Shown here: positions 20,801 to 33,620 of the stretch, in pieces
How the letters are laid out: the number at the start of each line of letters is the position of its first letter
Position numbering within the stretch: the stretch's first letter is position 1
NCBI GenBank assembly: GCA_024195265.1
Contig: JAJLRJ010000007.1
Coordinates: 8,301,558-8,365,557 of the forward strand
Reading direction: 5' to 3'
Length of the DNA: 64,000 nt
Source: Dendrophyllia cribrosa
Taxonomy: Eukaryota > Cnidaria > Anthozoa > Scleractinia > Dendrophylliidae
Translations under genes and position numbers: made by a program
Notes under the pieces: generated by a model
Seen by the model: only the letters and a program-made list of their open reading frames with translations
Told to the model about the DNA's origin: nothing
Database searches by the model: none

Positions 20801-23800
20801 AAAATTGTCACTGGAATTTTGAAATTATAAACTGATGTAAAATAACACATATGGGGTAGACCTGCACCTTTTGTAACGCCTCACAGGATTGGCTAAGAAA
20901 ACAATAGAACAAACAACACAACAATGGACCCTAGCCCTAAAAACAATAGAGGTGCACCACATCCAGGTCGAATGAAATTAGAGGTTCCGAAGAGGTGCAG
21001 GACTACTGATAATATGCGTACAACATGCATATTAAACTCAGTTATCAACCCAGTTGACTAAACCAAATTTTCACTCCCCCACTGATGCAGCACCATAGTT
21101 TCTTTAGAAACCAACCTCTTTGAACAAAGAAAATATAGGTTTTGTGTCACTTCAATGATCAAATTCGGCTACAAGGACACAAGGAATATGAATCTGATAC
21201 TCACTGCATAATAGCCCAGACCAGCATATATAAACGAGAGTGGTATGAATGCCAAGCTCAAGAAAAACAGGATATTATGTGTATCTCGCAACAGAACCAG
21301 ACTGTGGACAATGGCAAACATCCCCTGTTGAACAGAAAAAAAAAAACAACCTTGCGTGGCAATAACCTTTCTTTTAATTTTTCATTGCAGTCAAACGTCC
21401 CATAAGCAACCCCCTAAAATGCAAGACCAAGATGGTCGTTTACAGCAGGTGGTCACTTACGAAAGGTCAGACCACAGGACCGGGGTCTTAACTTTGAATT
21501 TAATAAAACTGTAGTAATTTTAAAGCACCTATCATTGCAAAATATTTTGTCATATACAGTACATGTAGTTCATAATCCCGATAACTCGAACCTCCAGGGG
21601 AGAGGGAAATTTGGTTCGAGTTATCGAGGGTAAATTTGCAAGCAATCTTTAGCCAAGAGAAAGAAAGTTTGGTTCGAGTTAGCAAGAGGTTTGAGTTAAC
21701 TTATCGAGGGTTCGAGTTATCGGGATTCAACTGTAGAAATTTTGATACAAGACAAAATTTTCATTTTATTGGAGTTGTAAAGTGCATGGTTGTGGCCGCT
21801 TACGATAGGTTTCAAAACTTTGGTAATTTGGAAAAGTGGCAGTTTAGGAGAGATGGTCATGCATGGAGGATCGACTGTATGTGGCTTCACACTTCCAAGA
21901 CAGCCTTTGATTTGTCCTATATCTGATTAGCAGAGCATTTTTCTCTGTCAATTTACTTCAGCTCAGTTGAAGAGTTACTTACCCAATAAAGAATTTCCAT
22001 TTTCAAAAGGCATGACAGAAGTTCATAAATTTGATATATTCCTAAAAAAAGACATGTTTTCTGTTAAAAATAGTGAGCTGCCATAAAATTTGTGGGTGTC
22101 GCAGTTTACTAGACAAGCACAAATTGGATGCATTTTTCAAATTATTTTTGCTCAGTAAAAACACAAACAGTACCGCATAAATGCTTTTAACCCTGTAATG
22201 AATTAGCATCCCTGAGGAAGTATTAGTTTGTCTCATGCCATAGCAATCAGATTAAACTCCAGCATAGTGTCACTTTATCTTCACCTTTACAGTCAGAGGT
22301 TGACTAAATTTAGTTTACATGTATGTTAGTTAAAGTTACTACATTGCACAAGCTTGGAGCACAATAAGTTACCTGCAATATGATTTAATGTCATGGACAA
22401 CCAGACAGAACATTTTGTGAGTCCTGATTATAAAGCTAAATTTTAATGCATTTACCTCGAAGCCTGATGTTGAACCGCACCCTCTTATAGATTTTCCACC
22501 CAAATTCCATGTACAGTTTGTAAGAGAGATATGTGAAGACAACACTTAGCAACAAAAGGGTGGTTGCCTGTAAGTTAAAACAATTAAACTTACCTTCTGT
22601 TAAAATAACTTGAAAAACATCAATACTGGGTGTGGTAAAAATTAAGACAACATTTCTTCAGCTACACACCCAATTTGAGGTGTTATTTTAAATCTCCCAA
22701 GGCATGTTCCGATGCAGTTACATAAAATCCATTTCAATGCAACCCTGTGCACTCATACCAAAGTAAACAATGATATATTGCGAGCAACGTGCATTCAGTT
22801 GTGACCACTTACATTTGGGGCCAAACAATGAAAAACGTGTGCCTTTTTGCGGACAAAGTTGAGCTACATGTACTGTACATGTCGATCAAAGGGAAAGCAA
22901 TTCATCACAATTTACACCCGAGTCATCACCAAACAGTTGTATTTAACTTGCAATACCAGTAACTTGCAAATTTGTTTGGCCAGGCCATTATCTAGAAATT
23001 ATATACATGTACAGTAGAACCAATTAATTTTATAATGCAAACCAAAGAGATAATCTGTATTATGGACATGGTGCCTACAAGTATTGCAAACCAAGGGAAT
23101 TGTATGTAAAAAAGTCAATGTATTTAACAGAGGTGATTGTTAGGGCTGGTTCAATGATTGTATTCAAATGTAAATGTACAGGACGGTTTGCATAAAACTA
23201 CAGAAAAGTTAATATCTTTACAGAATCTTACATTGGCAATCACGATCTTTGGCAGAGCATCATTTTCACTTATTCTTATTCCATTGTACTTTTTGAATTT
23301 AACATGATAAACTGCAATACAAAAGCCAAAAGAGAAAATTGTATCACTATATTGCATATTTGCAATAAAACAAAACTCAGGAACAATACCACGTTACATT
23401 TTGTAAAATAATGAAAAACAACCATACGACAGTTACAAAGAGCTTCGACTGTTACTGTAAACTCTTTATACCTTTAATGTTAACATGTGATGGAAACCCT
23501 TTTAGCACTTTGAGGTTTCTTGAGACAACAAGAGGCTGCATGTCACTGATTAAAATCAACAAATGCAGACTGAAATATTTTTAGCATTAACAGTTAATCT
23601 GGTTGTGCTGCAAAACTAAAATGAATCACTTTGGTGTAAAATGAAGTTGAAATGGAAGCAATGACAGAGCTGTCATTACTGAGTAGCCGGCAACTGGTTA
23701 TTATGGGCTTTATGGCTGGTAACTGCAATGAAGATGACTGGCAACTCAAAGTTTGAAAATGACTAGAAGGACAAAAGCCTATATGAGATTGACTGTTGTT

Positions 23801-24631
23801 AGTCTACATTCCTTATTAAAACCCTGTAACTCCCAAGAGTGCCAAACATCAAAATTAATTACTATGCAAAAGTACTACCAAAGAGGTTTCATTTGAATGG
23901 TCACACCATAGGATTTCATCCACAAACTCAAAAGTTAGAACAAATGGTACCATACAAAAGTACTGCTGAAGAGGTTTCATTTGAATGGTCACACCATAGG
24001 ATTTCATCCACAAACTCAAAAGTTAGAACAAATGGTACCATGCAAAAGTACTGCTGAAGAGGTTTCATTTGAATGGTCACACCATAGGATTTCATCCACA
24101 AACTCAAAAGTTAGAATTACACTATATGTCTCCATAATTGACTCTGGGTGTAAAAGGGTTAAGCTGGAGCTACATGTACGTCAAAGCTTAATGACAGCAA
24201 TGAATAAATGCAAAGAGGGCGAATACCACTTACGCTGAATGAAGCTGTAGGCCACAAATGCAAAGTTCTGCAAATCAAAGGCTATAATTTCCATAAAGTT
24301 CTGCCTCTTCACCTGCAGAAGAAAATGAAAAAAAAAAAAAAATGAACCAAGAATAGTCTGATAGCAAACTGGTTCAGAGGTGCTTGGAAACTTGTGTGTT
24401 AACCATTTTTTGAGTATTTGGTTGGCAACTTTTTATTTTATTTTAAAAGCCTTTATTCACGCACAGTTACAGTTATGTTTTACATCTGTTTGTATACTGT
24501 ATGTTGGCATTTGTCTCTCAGAATTTTTTGGTGAGAGTGCTCTGATCTCCCACCAACATGGTCCTGGTCAAATCTAGAACTCAACATCATATGTCCCTTC
24601 TCTGAGCAATTTTCTCTGGGTCCTCCGTTTC

Positions 24632-24665
<34 letters not shown>

Positions 24666-27600
24666 TTCAAAAACCAGTACCTCAACATGATCTGAAATCC
24701 AAAGACTACAGGGTTTGTCAGTCGTATGACTGTAATGTACCTACATGTAAATTGATTATTTTTTTTATGCTATTCCTAGTTGTTCTTTGAAATGAAACTG
24801 AAACAGAAAACCTCTCAGGTTAATAAATAAAAGTGACAAACAAAATGTGACTTACAGCAAACAAACACAGAAAACATGTATAAACCACAGCACCCATGTA
24901 GATTATCATATAAATCCTGCGGCCTGGGCCCATACCAGGGTGCTATAAGATGGAGAAATACAACACAACAACTGATCAGTACATGTATATGTTGTAGTTC
25001 AAATTTATCCTTAGTACAAATTTTATTTTCCTTTGTTTTCAGCTATGGTAATGTATGATAATGAGTTTTAAACAAAGGAAAATAAAATTTGTACCAAGGA
25101 TAAATTTGAACTACAACATATATATGAGAAGTTATAACAGTCTTGCATGGTTCGCCTTGACATGGCTCCCAGTTGCGTGTGAAAAACACATGCATAGTTG
25201 GAAAATAAAGGGATGATAAGTATGATAAATGAATAAGGGGTTAGAAATCAAAACTAATAGGATTCTATAAATTATGCATGGGCTAGTTAATGTTCGTTAG
25301 AAATATTTCTTTCCTTAGATCAATCAGATGTGATTGGCAGGAACCCCTGTGGTGTATGACTGAAAATTAATATGTTTTCCAGCTTTACCTCAATATTGTT
25401 GTAAGCACTGAAATCTCCAAGAGCAATCATTGAACCTTGAAAAACAACCACAGCAATGACTAAAGAAATAAAAAGAAAATGGGAACCCAACAATGAATGT
25501 TTAGGAAAACGCTTGGAATGGCATTCCACTGTTTTTACATATCATTCAGGAGACTGATGTGAAAGCTAAATGAAGTTTGAACTATTGGAAACTTTCAGCT
25601 GAATATTTCAGTATCAAAAATGTTAGGGAAAGGTATCTTATTCTCCAAATTTGCTAGCTGTTTTCTCCTTTCTGAAAACCTAGCTGACCTTATTTGTTCT
25701 CAAAACAACATTTTAATTGTTATCCCACTGAAAACAAAAGGCATTACATTTCAGATGTTATGAAAGTTTGACGTGACATTTTAATAAAAAACTCTATTTT
25801 TTAGTCTAATAAAATTACAAATTTTTAAGGCGATGGATGCCTCCAAACAGATACATGTATCCTTAGGTGGTCCTGAGATTTTGATAGTCTTTCTTATTTT
25901 TATGAACTAAAAGAGACTGCAGTTTGTCTGCCAAATAAAATGGCACCTTGTGATGAAATCTTGTTGAAATTTTATGAGTGACCTCAAACAGATAGCAAAC
26001 TATATGAGCTGCTTAATGTTAATTCTGCATGTAGTCTGTCTAAAGATCATTGTCTACCACAACATTACATACACTTCATTTTTGACATTCCATAGGCAAA
26101 CATCTCTCCTGATCAGAACCTTTAACAGACCTTCCAACTCTCACGATTTGGTCGCGAGACTCACCATTTTAACCTTGAAATCTCACGGCTTTCCACAATG
26201 AATTACAACCTCAATCAGATACAGTATTATAAAGGTGACAGGCCAGACACCACTCCCGCTAGTTGCAAAATGTATAAGGAAGCCTTAATAGAATAGCTTT
26301 CCCAAGAAGGTCTACGATGATGAACACAAATGAGAGCCACATAATTAAGGTATTGTATTTGTTTGTCTAATTTGTGTTAATTAATGTTAAAAGAGTACTA
26401 ATTATGGCAATTTGAACACTGCTGGGTATTGTTAGCATTGAAATTCCTTCGTTTTAAAACATTTTTGTAAATCTCACTCGTTGGGACCCAAATTTCAAGA
26501 TTTTGAGGGGTAAATTTTGGAGACCTCAAAATATGGTCTGAAAAGTGTCCACAATACAGGAGGCTACACCGAAGCATTAAGGTCCACACTTGGTACAACT
26601 CTTCTTGCAACATATTGCGCACAACAGTTGCAGAAGTAGAATCAAGTTCTACTTTTGCGATGTTGCATGCAACAAATTGCATTATGTGACCCCCCAAAAA
26701 TTCTTGTTGCACACAATGCTGCAAGAAAAGTTTTTCTTGCACCGTGTGTTCGTGCTTTTATTTTTTAAGTAATGGTCCTAGTAAGAAGTAAGCAACCTAA
26801 TGGCAAGGATCTGCAGAAAGGTGTTAACTGTGATATTGTTGAAACCATCCACCTCATTGGCTAAGACACGAAAATCTACCATCACTTCATCAGGTGGCAC
26901 ATTTATTTCTCTATAGTTTGCTAATTGATTTCCTTTTAGTGAAAACTATTGTGAGTTTTAATGCAACAAAAATTCTGTGGGAAACATGGAAAATTAGAAG
27001 CCTTTCTTGGCCATTGTTTTGGAGTCTCATGATTGGATGAAATCTTGTAACACAAAAGAAACATCGCTTTAAAATATAGTTTCAGTAAATTTTATTTCAA
27101 AACCATGTTGTCCATAGGTTGATGTATTCTCAGTACGAAAATCTAAACATTCTTATGTGGGGAAAGCAAAATGCCGCAGAACAATATAGGATTGCCTAGT
27201 TCTTACCATATTGTTACTTAATCCCAGTGCTGGAAAAAAAAATTTCACTTAGAAAGACGTGTATTCTTTCAAACCTCCATTTTGATCAGACATTTTACAA
27301 AATTGGTCAGACATCTTAGATCAATCTGTTAGCATACACTGTATACATGCTGTGCTGTAAGTTCTATGTTCTTCGGTTGGCAATGCATTATAGCCAAATA
27401 GGGAGAATAAAATCACACAGCCTTTTTGGAAATTTCCCGAATCGAGAGAGCCTTAATTTTAACACAGTGCTCAAAATAAAATAAATTTGGTATAACCAGC
27501 ATAAATTCTTATTTTCACATTTTTGGAATCAAATACACTGGCTTAAAAAAACTTTCAAGATAAAAGTTGTCATTTTTTCTGCTCGGACATGCAAATTAAA

Positions 27601-29629
27601 TTAATTAGACCAACTGTTTTTTTAGCACTGTATTATGTCCTTTATTAGAAAAAAAAATGCAAGACAAGATTTTGGTATCATCAATACATTAATTATGCAT
27701 GTCACAAACTATTATTTCACTTTAGGCATTGTACAGGTTTGGCTTTTGTTTCAGTTTAAAGAGGCATAAAACTAACGTTTGGGGTCATAATATGGGCCGC
27801 GTCACGCGAAAAGGGCCTGGATGACAGAACATGACACGTGATTTCGAGTAATTTGCATTTGAAATCAGCTGCTCAAAATGGCGGAAGCCTTGCGGTATGT
27901 GCATTCAAGGTGCGATTTTTACGGTTTTAATTTTTATTTCCGGACTTTTTTTGCTTTCATCATATTATTTAGGGATTGAAGTGGGCAAAAAAGCTGAAAA
28001 CTCAAAATCGAGTAAAAATGTTGTCCAGGGCCCTTTTCGTGTAACAGCCCATATGGAAATCTTTCCAAATCCAGAATGTGATTAAATCCTGTTAGAATAA
28101 TAAAAAAATTGCAGTTATAAATCAGGTAAAATGATGCATTATATGATGCCATTCTCTCAGGAAATTATAATTTATACATATAGCCAAAGGTTTTTCCTGG
28201 GCCCTTTGTGCACTTAATGTTATAGATATTTCCCATTTCTTAATTCCAGTAACAAATATGACAATGATGTTTGAATAGCTTGTAAAAATATTAGCATTTT
28301 TTTTCATAAGCACCATGAACATCTGCCAGCTGGTGAAATGAAAAAAAAATTCAAATTATGACTCACTACATTATACATGTACAATTCAGTTTCTTGTTTG
28401 GCAACAATAATATTCAGGCCAAATACTATATAAAAAAAATAAAATGAGGATTTTATAAACAAGAGAATTGTCTGGCTATAGAAATTCGAATGTCAAAGAG
28501 AGTAATTATTGTTTACCTTGAAAGTAAATTAAATTTAGGTTTCATTTGCAATATTTAGTATCCTTTAAGTACAAATTATTCCATTTCCATTTTATAACTT
28601 TAAAACATTGCTGAAAAAGGATTTTTTTAAAGTAATTTAGTGCTGCCAAGAGAAATTTAAACTCGTAAAATTTGAAACAAAACAACACTGAATATTTAAG
28701 ACTGCCAAAAAAAGATATTGCTCTGTGTAATTGTTCACCTGTCGAAGTATCATCAATGTCTTAATGATTTTAAATCACCAGTGGCTTGTTTAGAATAAGA
28801 TTGATATGAGAAATAAAGTGAAATTAAATGGAAAGGAAATATTTTAAACTGTTTTCATAATTATTTTCCTTTGTACAAGAAGTTTTTACAAGCTTTTGAA
28901 GGTGAAATCAATATTGCCGAATATTCACCGAGGTTATTGTTCATCGTCGTTGCGCAATAATTATTGTAATTATTGTGTTATCGTTTGCTTAAAATTCGAT
29001 CATTTGACAAATAGCCGAAAGAAACTATTGACATCATTCTTTCAGACAGAAACTCAAACTTTTCCATTCAACCATTATCTTGTGTCTTGATAACCTTTTA
29101 AACTTCTATGACGTGACATCAATATTAATATGAACAAGACTGGCTTATCTGAATTTTACCTTTGTTTGCACAAGATGAGCGAAACCAATCGATCATTTGA
29201 TTGGTTTCACAAAATCAGCAAGAACAAAAAGAGTTGTAGCTTATCAGACGTCTGCACGGAAGCTATCATCAAATTTGAAGTGTCGAAAATTCGCACATAA
29301 TGGCACCAATTAACATCAACCGATCGATACGTTGAATTTGTATCATTGTAATAACATTATAAAATTGAACAATCGCTGGCAAAACATTCTACCGTTTATA
29401 ACTAGAACGCAGAAACAACGAATGCACGGATTTATAACCATTGTTAACTTATTTACCGTCAGCGAGTAAACCCAAACGGTTCTGATATGTAATTTTAAAG
29501 CTTAAAAGACTTAATTACTTAAGCTTACATACCTTGAAAAATGTCGCACCCGAAGAAAATCTTTGAAGCTCTAGACAGAGCAACTTGGCTCTGTTCCGCT
29601 GGTTGACGGATCTCTAAAACTCTATTCAT
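17815..29629 (-). CDS. Unrecognised multi-pass membrane protein, 324 residues, 11 exons
   Basis: Exons (minus): 29629-29533, 25459-25389, 24942-24856, 24312-24234, 23311-23232, 22567-22456, 22041-21983, 21324-21205, 20762-20677, 19196-19105, 17906-17815. All have GT..AG introns (donors GTATGT, GTAAAG, GTAAGT, GTAAGT, GTAAGA, GTAAAT, GTAAGT, GTGAGT, GTTGGT, GTAAAT). The phases agree at every junction and total 975 nt from ATG 29629 to TAG 17815. The protein has a short hydrophilic N-terminus (MNRVLEIRQPAEQ). About seven or eight hydrophobic segments follow, including VIAVVVFQGSMIALGD, IYMIIYMGAVVYTCF, TTLLLLSVVFTYL, ILFFLSLAFIPLSFIYAG and LMILFLSWTVAGIGYFF. Loops carry GWKIYKR and a cysteine pair (RKCSGCAEF). 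No family was recognised; it looks like an orphan polytopic protein conserved as a gene. Several introns hold MITEs. Confidence 0.75.
17985..18513 (-). mobile_element. Two head-to-tail MITEs of the AGAGCAGTTTTCAATTGAGTGTC family
   Basis: Two copies, about 17985-18227 (left end truncated) and 18225-18513, abut at TAGAGCAGTTTTCAATTGAG. Both read inverted relative to the copies at 20105-20641 and 38724-39010. Each carries CCAAT/ATTGG boxes (ACCAATCAGAAG, CTGATTGGTTC, GTGATTGGTC) and a GCGCC/CGCGTTTCCCGC core. They lie in the last intron of the membrane-protein gene. They are non-coding. Confidence 0.8.
18600..18642 (+). repeat. tRNA-derived SINE head fragment
   Basis: GGTGGTGTAGTGGTGAGAAC followed by ACTCGCCTCCCAC is a tRNA-like A-box region as found in SINE heads. 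No B box follows, so it is a short truncated fragment and not a tRNA gene. Confidence 0.5.
19346..19698. mobile_element. Poly-C-ended repeat with AATTTACC target duplication
   Basis: The sequence between C runs at 19353 and 19674 is made of repeated AGAACGGGGTA(T/C) words, with GTATGTGCCGCCC near one end and GGCGGCACATACCC near the other. AATTTACC occurs on both sides (19346-19353, 19691-19698), an 8-bp target duplication. The design matches the elements at 814 and 7651 with different words. It is intronic to the membrane-protein gene. Confidence 0.7.
19892..20016 (+). repeat. Second copy of the 2395-2543 repeat
   Basis: Carries GGTCTGATCACGTGCGCTAG, CAACAGTGCACTG, AATGTTGCCCG and GGAAACAGTTT in the same order as 2395-2543. 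Non-coding, intronic. Confidence 0.6.
20105..20641 (+). mobile_element. Second tandem pair of AGAGCAGTTTTCAATTGAGTG MITEs
   Basis: Copies at about 20112-20402 and 20396-20641 overlap or abut at their ends. The first opens GAGCAGTTTTCAATTGAGTG and closes CACTCAATTGAAAACTGCTC. The interiors hold the same CCAATCA/ATTGGTTTTGGTTTT boxes and GGCGCCAAGCGCGG core as the 18 kb pair. They are intronic to the membrane-protein gene, between exons 9 and 10. Confidence 0.8.
21577..21735. mobile_element. Small pogo-type MITE (CCCGATAACTCGAACC ends)
   Basis: CCCGATAACTCGAACCTCC at 21577 is mirrored by GGTTCGAGTTATCGGGATTC near 21709-21728, followed by AACTGTA. Further GGTTCGAGTTA words recur inside. Left of the first word the end has decayed (CAGTACATGTAG). 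It lies in an intron of the membrane-protein gene. Confidence 0.65.
23818..24162 (+). mobile_element. AACCCT-type MITE with three 88-bp tandem units
   Basis: Opens AAAACCCTGTAACTCCCAAG and ends GGTGTAAAAGGGTTAA. Inside, a unit with GAGGTTTCATTTGAATGGTC starts at 23883, 23971 and 24059, an exact 88-bp period. The repeats are nearly identical, which suggests recent tandem expansion. It is related to the composite element at 12437-14270. It lies in intron 4 of the membrane-protein gene. Confidence 0.75.
24986..25130. repeat. Hairpin MITE with about 53-bp arms
   Basis: TATATGTTGTAGTTCAAATT at 24986 and its continuation through ATTTTATTTTCCTTTG is mirrored by CAAAGGAAAATAAAAT...AATTTGAACTACAACATATA ending near 25128. 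The loop is about 25 bp. It has no coding content and lies in intron 2 of the membrane-protein gene. Confidence 0.75.
25460..29532 (-). other. Intron 1 of the membrane-protein gene
   Basis: AT-rich intron of about 4.1 kb between the GTATGT donor at 29532 and the TTTCTTTAG acceptor at 25460. Short open stretches (for example near 26260-26340 and 28130-28310) lack matching splice borders or phase. No repeat with clear borders was seen. Confidence 0.5.
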
Positions 29630-30270
29630 TTTACAACAGAAGGCTAATTTAGCACCTCAAAATTCCTTAGCTCTACCGCAATCAGGAAGTTTCAAGTGCT
29701 TTAAAAGAGGAGTTAATCACGCCATGATGGGTTTCATGGTCAACTGCACGGCTTCATGGCGTTGGGCAATCACCCAAGTCGCCTTCTCAGATCATCCGGC
29801 GTTATGCAGGCACCGTTCAGACTATTGAAGTTTTCATATCCGGTTACGGATTCCTTTGCAGTAATCGCTAGGAGCTCGATGTCAAGCTTATATTTTTCTT
29901 TCAGAGTTTACCATGAAACCTTCAACATTCTACGCTGATCCGCTGATTTCATTCCAAAACAGGTTCACTCTTGACAAGTTTGTTTTACCCAGAGATCTTT
30001 GCGAATATCCCCACCCCCTCCCCCACCTCGATCTTTGGGATTCGGCGGGAAAAACTTTTTTCGGGAAACAGGACCTTGCGTTTTTTTACTTAAGGAGGCT
30101 CGAAAGGGTTTCTTACAGCTTATGTACATGTCAGAACAATACACATTAAAATTTTATGGTTTTAGTCTCTGAAACAAATTGTAGATAAGCTTATGACATG
30201 GTTGTTAAAGTTTCCTTCAAGACCATTTATGACGTCATATCTGTTGTCATGGTAACTATAACCCTCCAAA

Positions 30271-30770
30271 NNNNNNNNNNNNNNNNNNNNNNNNNNNNNN
30301 NNNNNNNNNNNNNNNNNNNNNNNNNNNNNNNNNNNNNNNNNNNNNNNNNNNNNNNNNNNNNNNNNNNNNNNNNNNNNNNNNNNNNNNNNNNNNNNNNNNN
30401 NNNNNNNNNNNNNNNNNNNNNNNNNNNNNNNNNNNNNNNNNNNNNNNNNNNNNNNNNNNNNNNNNNNNNNNNNNNNNNNNNNNNNNNNNNNNNNNNNNNN
30501 NNNNNNNNNNNNNNNNNNNNNNNNNNNNNNNNNNNNNNNNNNNNNNNNNNNNNNNNNNNNNNNNNNNNNNNNNNNNNNNNNNNNNNNNNNNNNNNNNNNN
30601 NNNNNNNNNNNNNNNNNNNNNNNNNNNNNNNNNNNNNNNNNNNNNNNNNNNNNNNNNNNNNNNNNNNNNNNNNNNNNNNNNNNNNNNNNNNNNNNNNNNN
30701 NNNNNNNNNNNNNNNNNNNNNNNNNNNNNNNNNNNNNNNNNNNNNNNNNNNNNNNNNNNNNNNNNNNNNN
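30271..30770. other. Assembly gap, 500 N
   Basis: Exactly 500 undetermined bases, a conventional scaffold spacer, so the true gap length may differ. It removes the 3' part of the GPCR gene that ends at 30771. Confidence 0.99.
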
Positions 30771-31316
30771 AAGTTGATAAAAGCACCAACCCTTTCCCGG
30801 GTGGAAATAGTATACAGTTTTACCGGCGAAAAACGCGCCAGAAGCTAAGAAAACTGTGGCAATCCAAGAAGTCGCGATGGATATCAAAACGTTTCTTTTG
30901 CTGTACATTTTCTGGTAAATACTTCGAGAGCGACATATCTTTGTATAACGATTAATGGCGATCATTGCCAGTGTTAATAGAGAAACAGAGGCACAAGTCG
31001 ACATCACAAGTCCTTGGCACTGACAAATGAAATCGCCATACGGCCATTCTCCATTGATGAGCGCCGCAAGCGCGATGCTACACACAACTGCATTGAGAAT
31101 ATCCGTCAGTGCAAGCGACACCAAGTAGAAATTTTGAGGACTTCGCAGCGTCCGTGTTTTGTAAAAGGCTAAACACAACCAGATGTTTCCCAGAAAGGCG
31201 ATAAATACAACTGAACAAAAGGCTGCGGACTCGATAACAACCAACCAAAGTTCTCTATTCTTGAGTGAAAGTGAAAGCAGGGTCATACGCTCTTGTGTGG
31301 CGTTCATCATGTGCAT
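30771..31316 (-). CDS. Class A GPCR, N-terminal half (cut by assembly gap)
   Basis: ATG at 31316 (a second ATG at 31307 aligns with the start of the paralogue at 37400). About 182 codons are visible before the gap: TM1 with a GN motif (FLGNIWLCLAFY), TM2 with SLALTDIL, TM3 ending INRY in place of DRY, and TM4. The extracellular segment VYYFHPGKGWC precedes TM5. It is closely related to the intact receptor at 36453-37400, including the shared MNATQER start and RTLRSPQN intracellular loop. This is a duplicated pair in one orientation with a K2P channel gene between them. Frames left of the gap do not resemble the GPCR C-terminus, so the stop should lie inside the gap. Ligand unknown. Confidence 0.85.
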
Positions 31317-33620
31317 TTAAGCCTTAAGCCTTTGCCAAATAAGTTATATTTTAGGACGTGTTTGGACCGCTTTTAAGGTTAGTGACACGTTATTAGGTTA
31401 TTAAAAATTCATGATCCTGATCTAAAGAGAGCTAAATGAGATTTTCTTTAACAAAAGTTCTACCAGATGAAGAAATATAAACAACTTTTCTGTCATATAT
31501 GCTTTAAAGCCAGCATGTCCTAATAAATGTATTGTATTGTAAGCAGGAACATTGAACAAATATTATGACAATGAACTTTATATCTTTTTCAGCTAGCGCT
31601 CTACCTTGTTTAGGATCTAACATTCATTCATTACTCTGACATTTTCGATATGATTAATCCTGGAGCGGCCTGAAAAAATATCAGTGAACAAAACTGTCAG
31701 CGGACCAGCTGAAAAAGCACACAGCACAAAGAGGTATAACTGACATAATATGGAACAACTTTAATAATACTTTATACAAAACAAAAACTTCTCGTGTTTA
31801 TTACATTGTGACACTATATTTTCCAACTGTTGTGTTTAAAATCAGAAGTAAAGAGTTCATCCTCGCAGTCGTAAGCACAAGAATTACATTTGCGGATAAA
31901 GCCTGAAAAAGAAAAAAACTGATCCAGGCTTTGAACGGAATAAAAAAAATCGACCTGTGACGCGTTGCAGGCGCGATGCTCTACCGAAAAGAATCATGTA
32001 CGTTCAGGAGGAGTCAGTTGTGAGTTAACATCCACCCGTGATAGGATCAGTGAATGTGGTTGTAAAAACATATATGAAAAAAAAAATCATATATGAACTG
32101 CGGAAAAAGAATGAAGAAATGATTCTCGCAGTGATGATATCTTCATTTGATTCCGTTCGTTAGTTCATATACCTGTAGATATGAGTTCTACCATGTACAG
32201 TCAAATCTGTCGTACGTTTAAATTATTAATAATAACTTTGTTACAAAAAATACATCCATTATATTAGTGATGTTTGCCTTTTTAAATTTGATAATATTTT
32301 CAGCAGGAATTGCATTTTATATTTAGCGTAGCGCTCTGTACGGCGATTGGAAAGAAGAGAAAAGCTCGAGGACTCACCGGAAGTGCTCAGTTTGCCTTCC
32401 TGACTGTCTTTGCACGCTCATTCTCGACCCCAGAGCTCTTCTCTTTTGCGCATGACCAAGGGAAAGAAGATTCCTCTTTGGTCGCGCGGCAAAAACAAAA
32501 AGACCAAGGGCTCTGGGTTCGAGAAAAGCGCACGCTATGTTCTAGAAACTTATTCGTTTCTTTTGAGCAGTCTTTCGATGCTTTTTTATCTTGGAAGTTT
32601 TAGCTCGGAATATCCGACGAAGATTAGCTTGCCAAGTACAGGGCCGACAAATGAATACGGTGATTTTGCAGTTTTTGATCAAAATTGTACTAAATAATTG
32701 TAAGTGCCTTTGATGATACACAAAATGCTTATTGAACACCGAGAAAAAAATATGGAGTGATTCATCGGAATGGAGAATAAACTGGTAGTCAGCTTTTAAG
32801 ATTTCTTTAAGTCACATCGGAAGAACTTTAAAAAATTTGGCCAATATTTTCAAGTTGAAATCCATTTCCATCCTGGCCATCCGCAGCCAAAGACAATAAC
32901 TTATTTGCATGTGAATGAAAACTCATTTTCATATGAAAGGTTTCGCACCTAGCCTCGCTTTGATAGAGAGGCTAAAGGCAACTCGGAAATGACCTATTCA
33001 TTTTTTTGTGGTTGGTTGAAGAGTAGTCTGAATTGAGCGGGATTGAGTTATAGGGCCTTTGTGGGGCGCTACCTCGCTAATTGAACTAAGCATGCCGGCC
33101 GTGGAACCTTTCCAACTATGACGCAGCTACAGGCATCCTTCACAGGCCTGGAAACAGAACATATTCATGATCTGCCCAGTGTAACTCGTCAAGCCTGTTT
33201 CTAGTGATCCACCCCTCTGATTCGGAGGTTATCCGTCTAGGATCGGCAAGCCTTGTCCCAGACCTTCCCAGGGTCTCGGAAGTGGCCCCTTAAGCGAGCA
33301 TTCCACCCAATCCATAATTCATAATAGTTATACAGTAATAGTTATAACATATTCCTATATATATATATTTTTTGCAAACCCTATGACTAAAGAAAACGTT
33401 TAGGGCACCTATTTATGATCAAGGAATTCTTGAAAAGAATTCTACGGATTCACTTTCTAACAGGAACCATTCCAATAAAGGTTTTAGAGAGTTTTTCTAC
33501 CATTTAAACAATGATAAACAATTCATGTCTAACGTATCTTTAAATTTATTTTAGTTTAACGCAACGGTTAGTTGGTGCTAAGAGAAGGTTAATTAATTGG
33601 AAAAAAGCAACTGTTCTCTG
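31317..33620. other. Intergenic between GPCR and K2P genes
   Basis: No gene was recognised. A short hairpin repeat lies at about 32420-32524 (TCTCGACCCCAGAGCTC at one end, GGGCTCTGGGTTCGAGA at the other). A repeat shared with 2058-2100 lies near 32862. The open frame across 32310-32600 is repeat-derived. Confidence 0.45.
32420..32524. repeat. Small inverted-end repeat, about 105 bp
   Basis: Ends TCTCGACCCCAGAGCTCTTC and CCAAGGGCTCTGGGTTCGAG are inverted relatives. The interior carries GACCAAGGGAAAGAAGA and GGTCGCGCGGCAAAAAC. Probably a short MITE. Confidence 0.5.

Noticed and set aside
30198..30848. Open frames that run across the N gap
   Set aside because: Their length comes from undetermined bases; only the GPCR part right of the gap is real coding.
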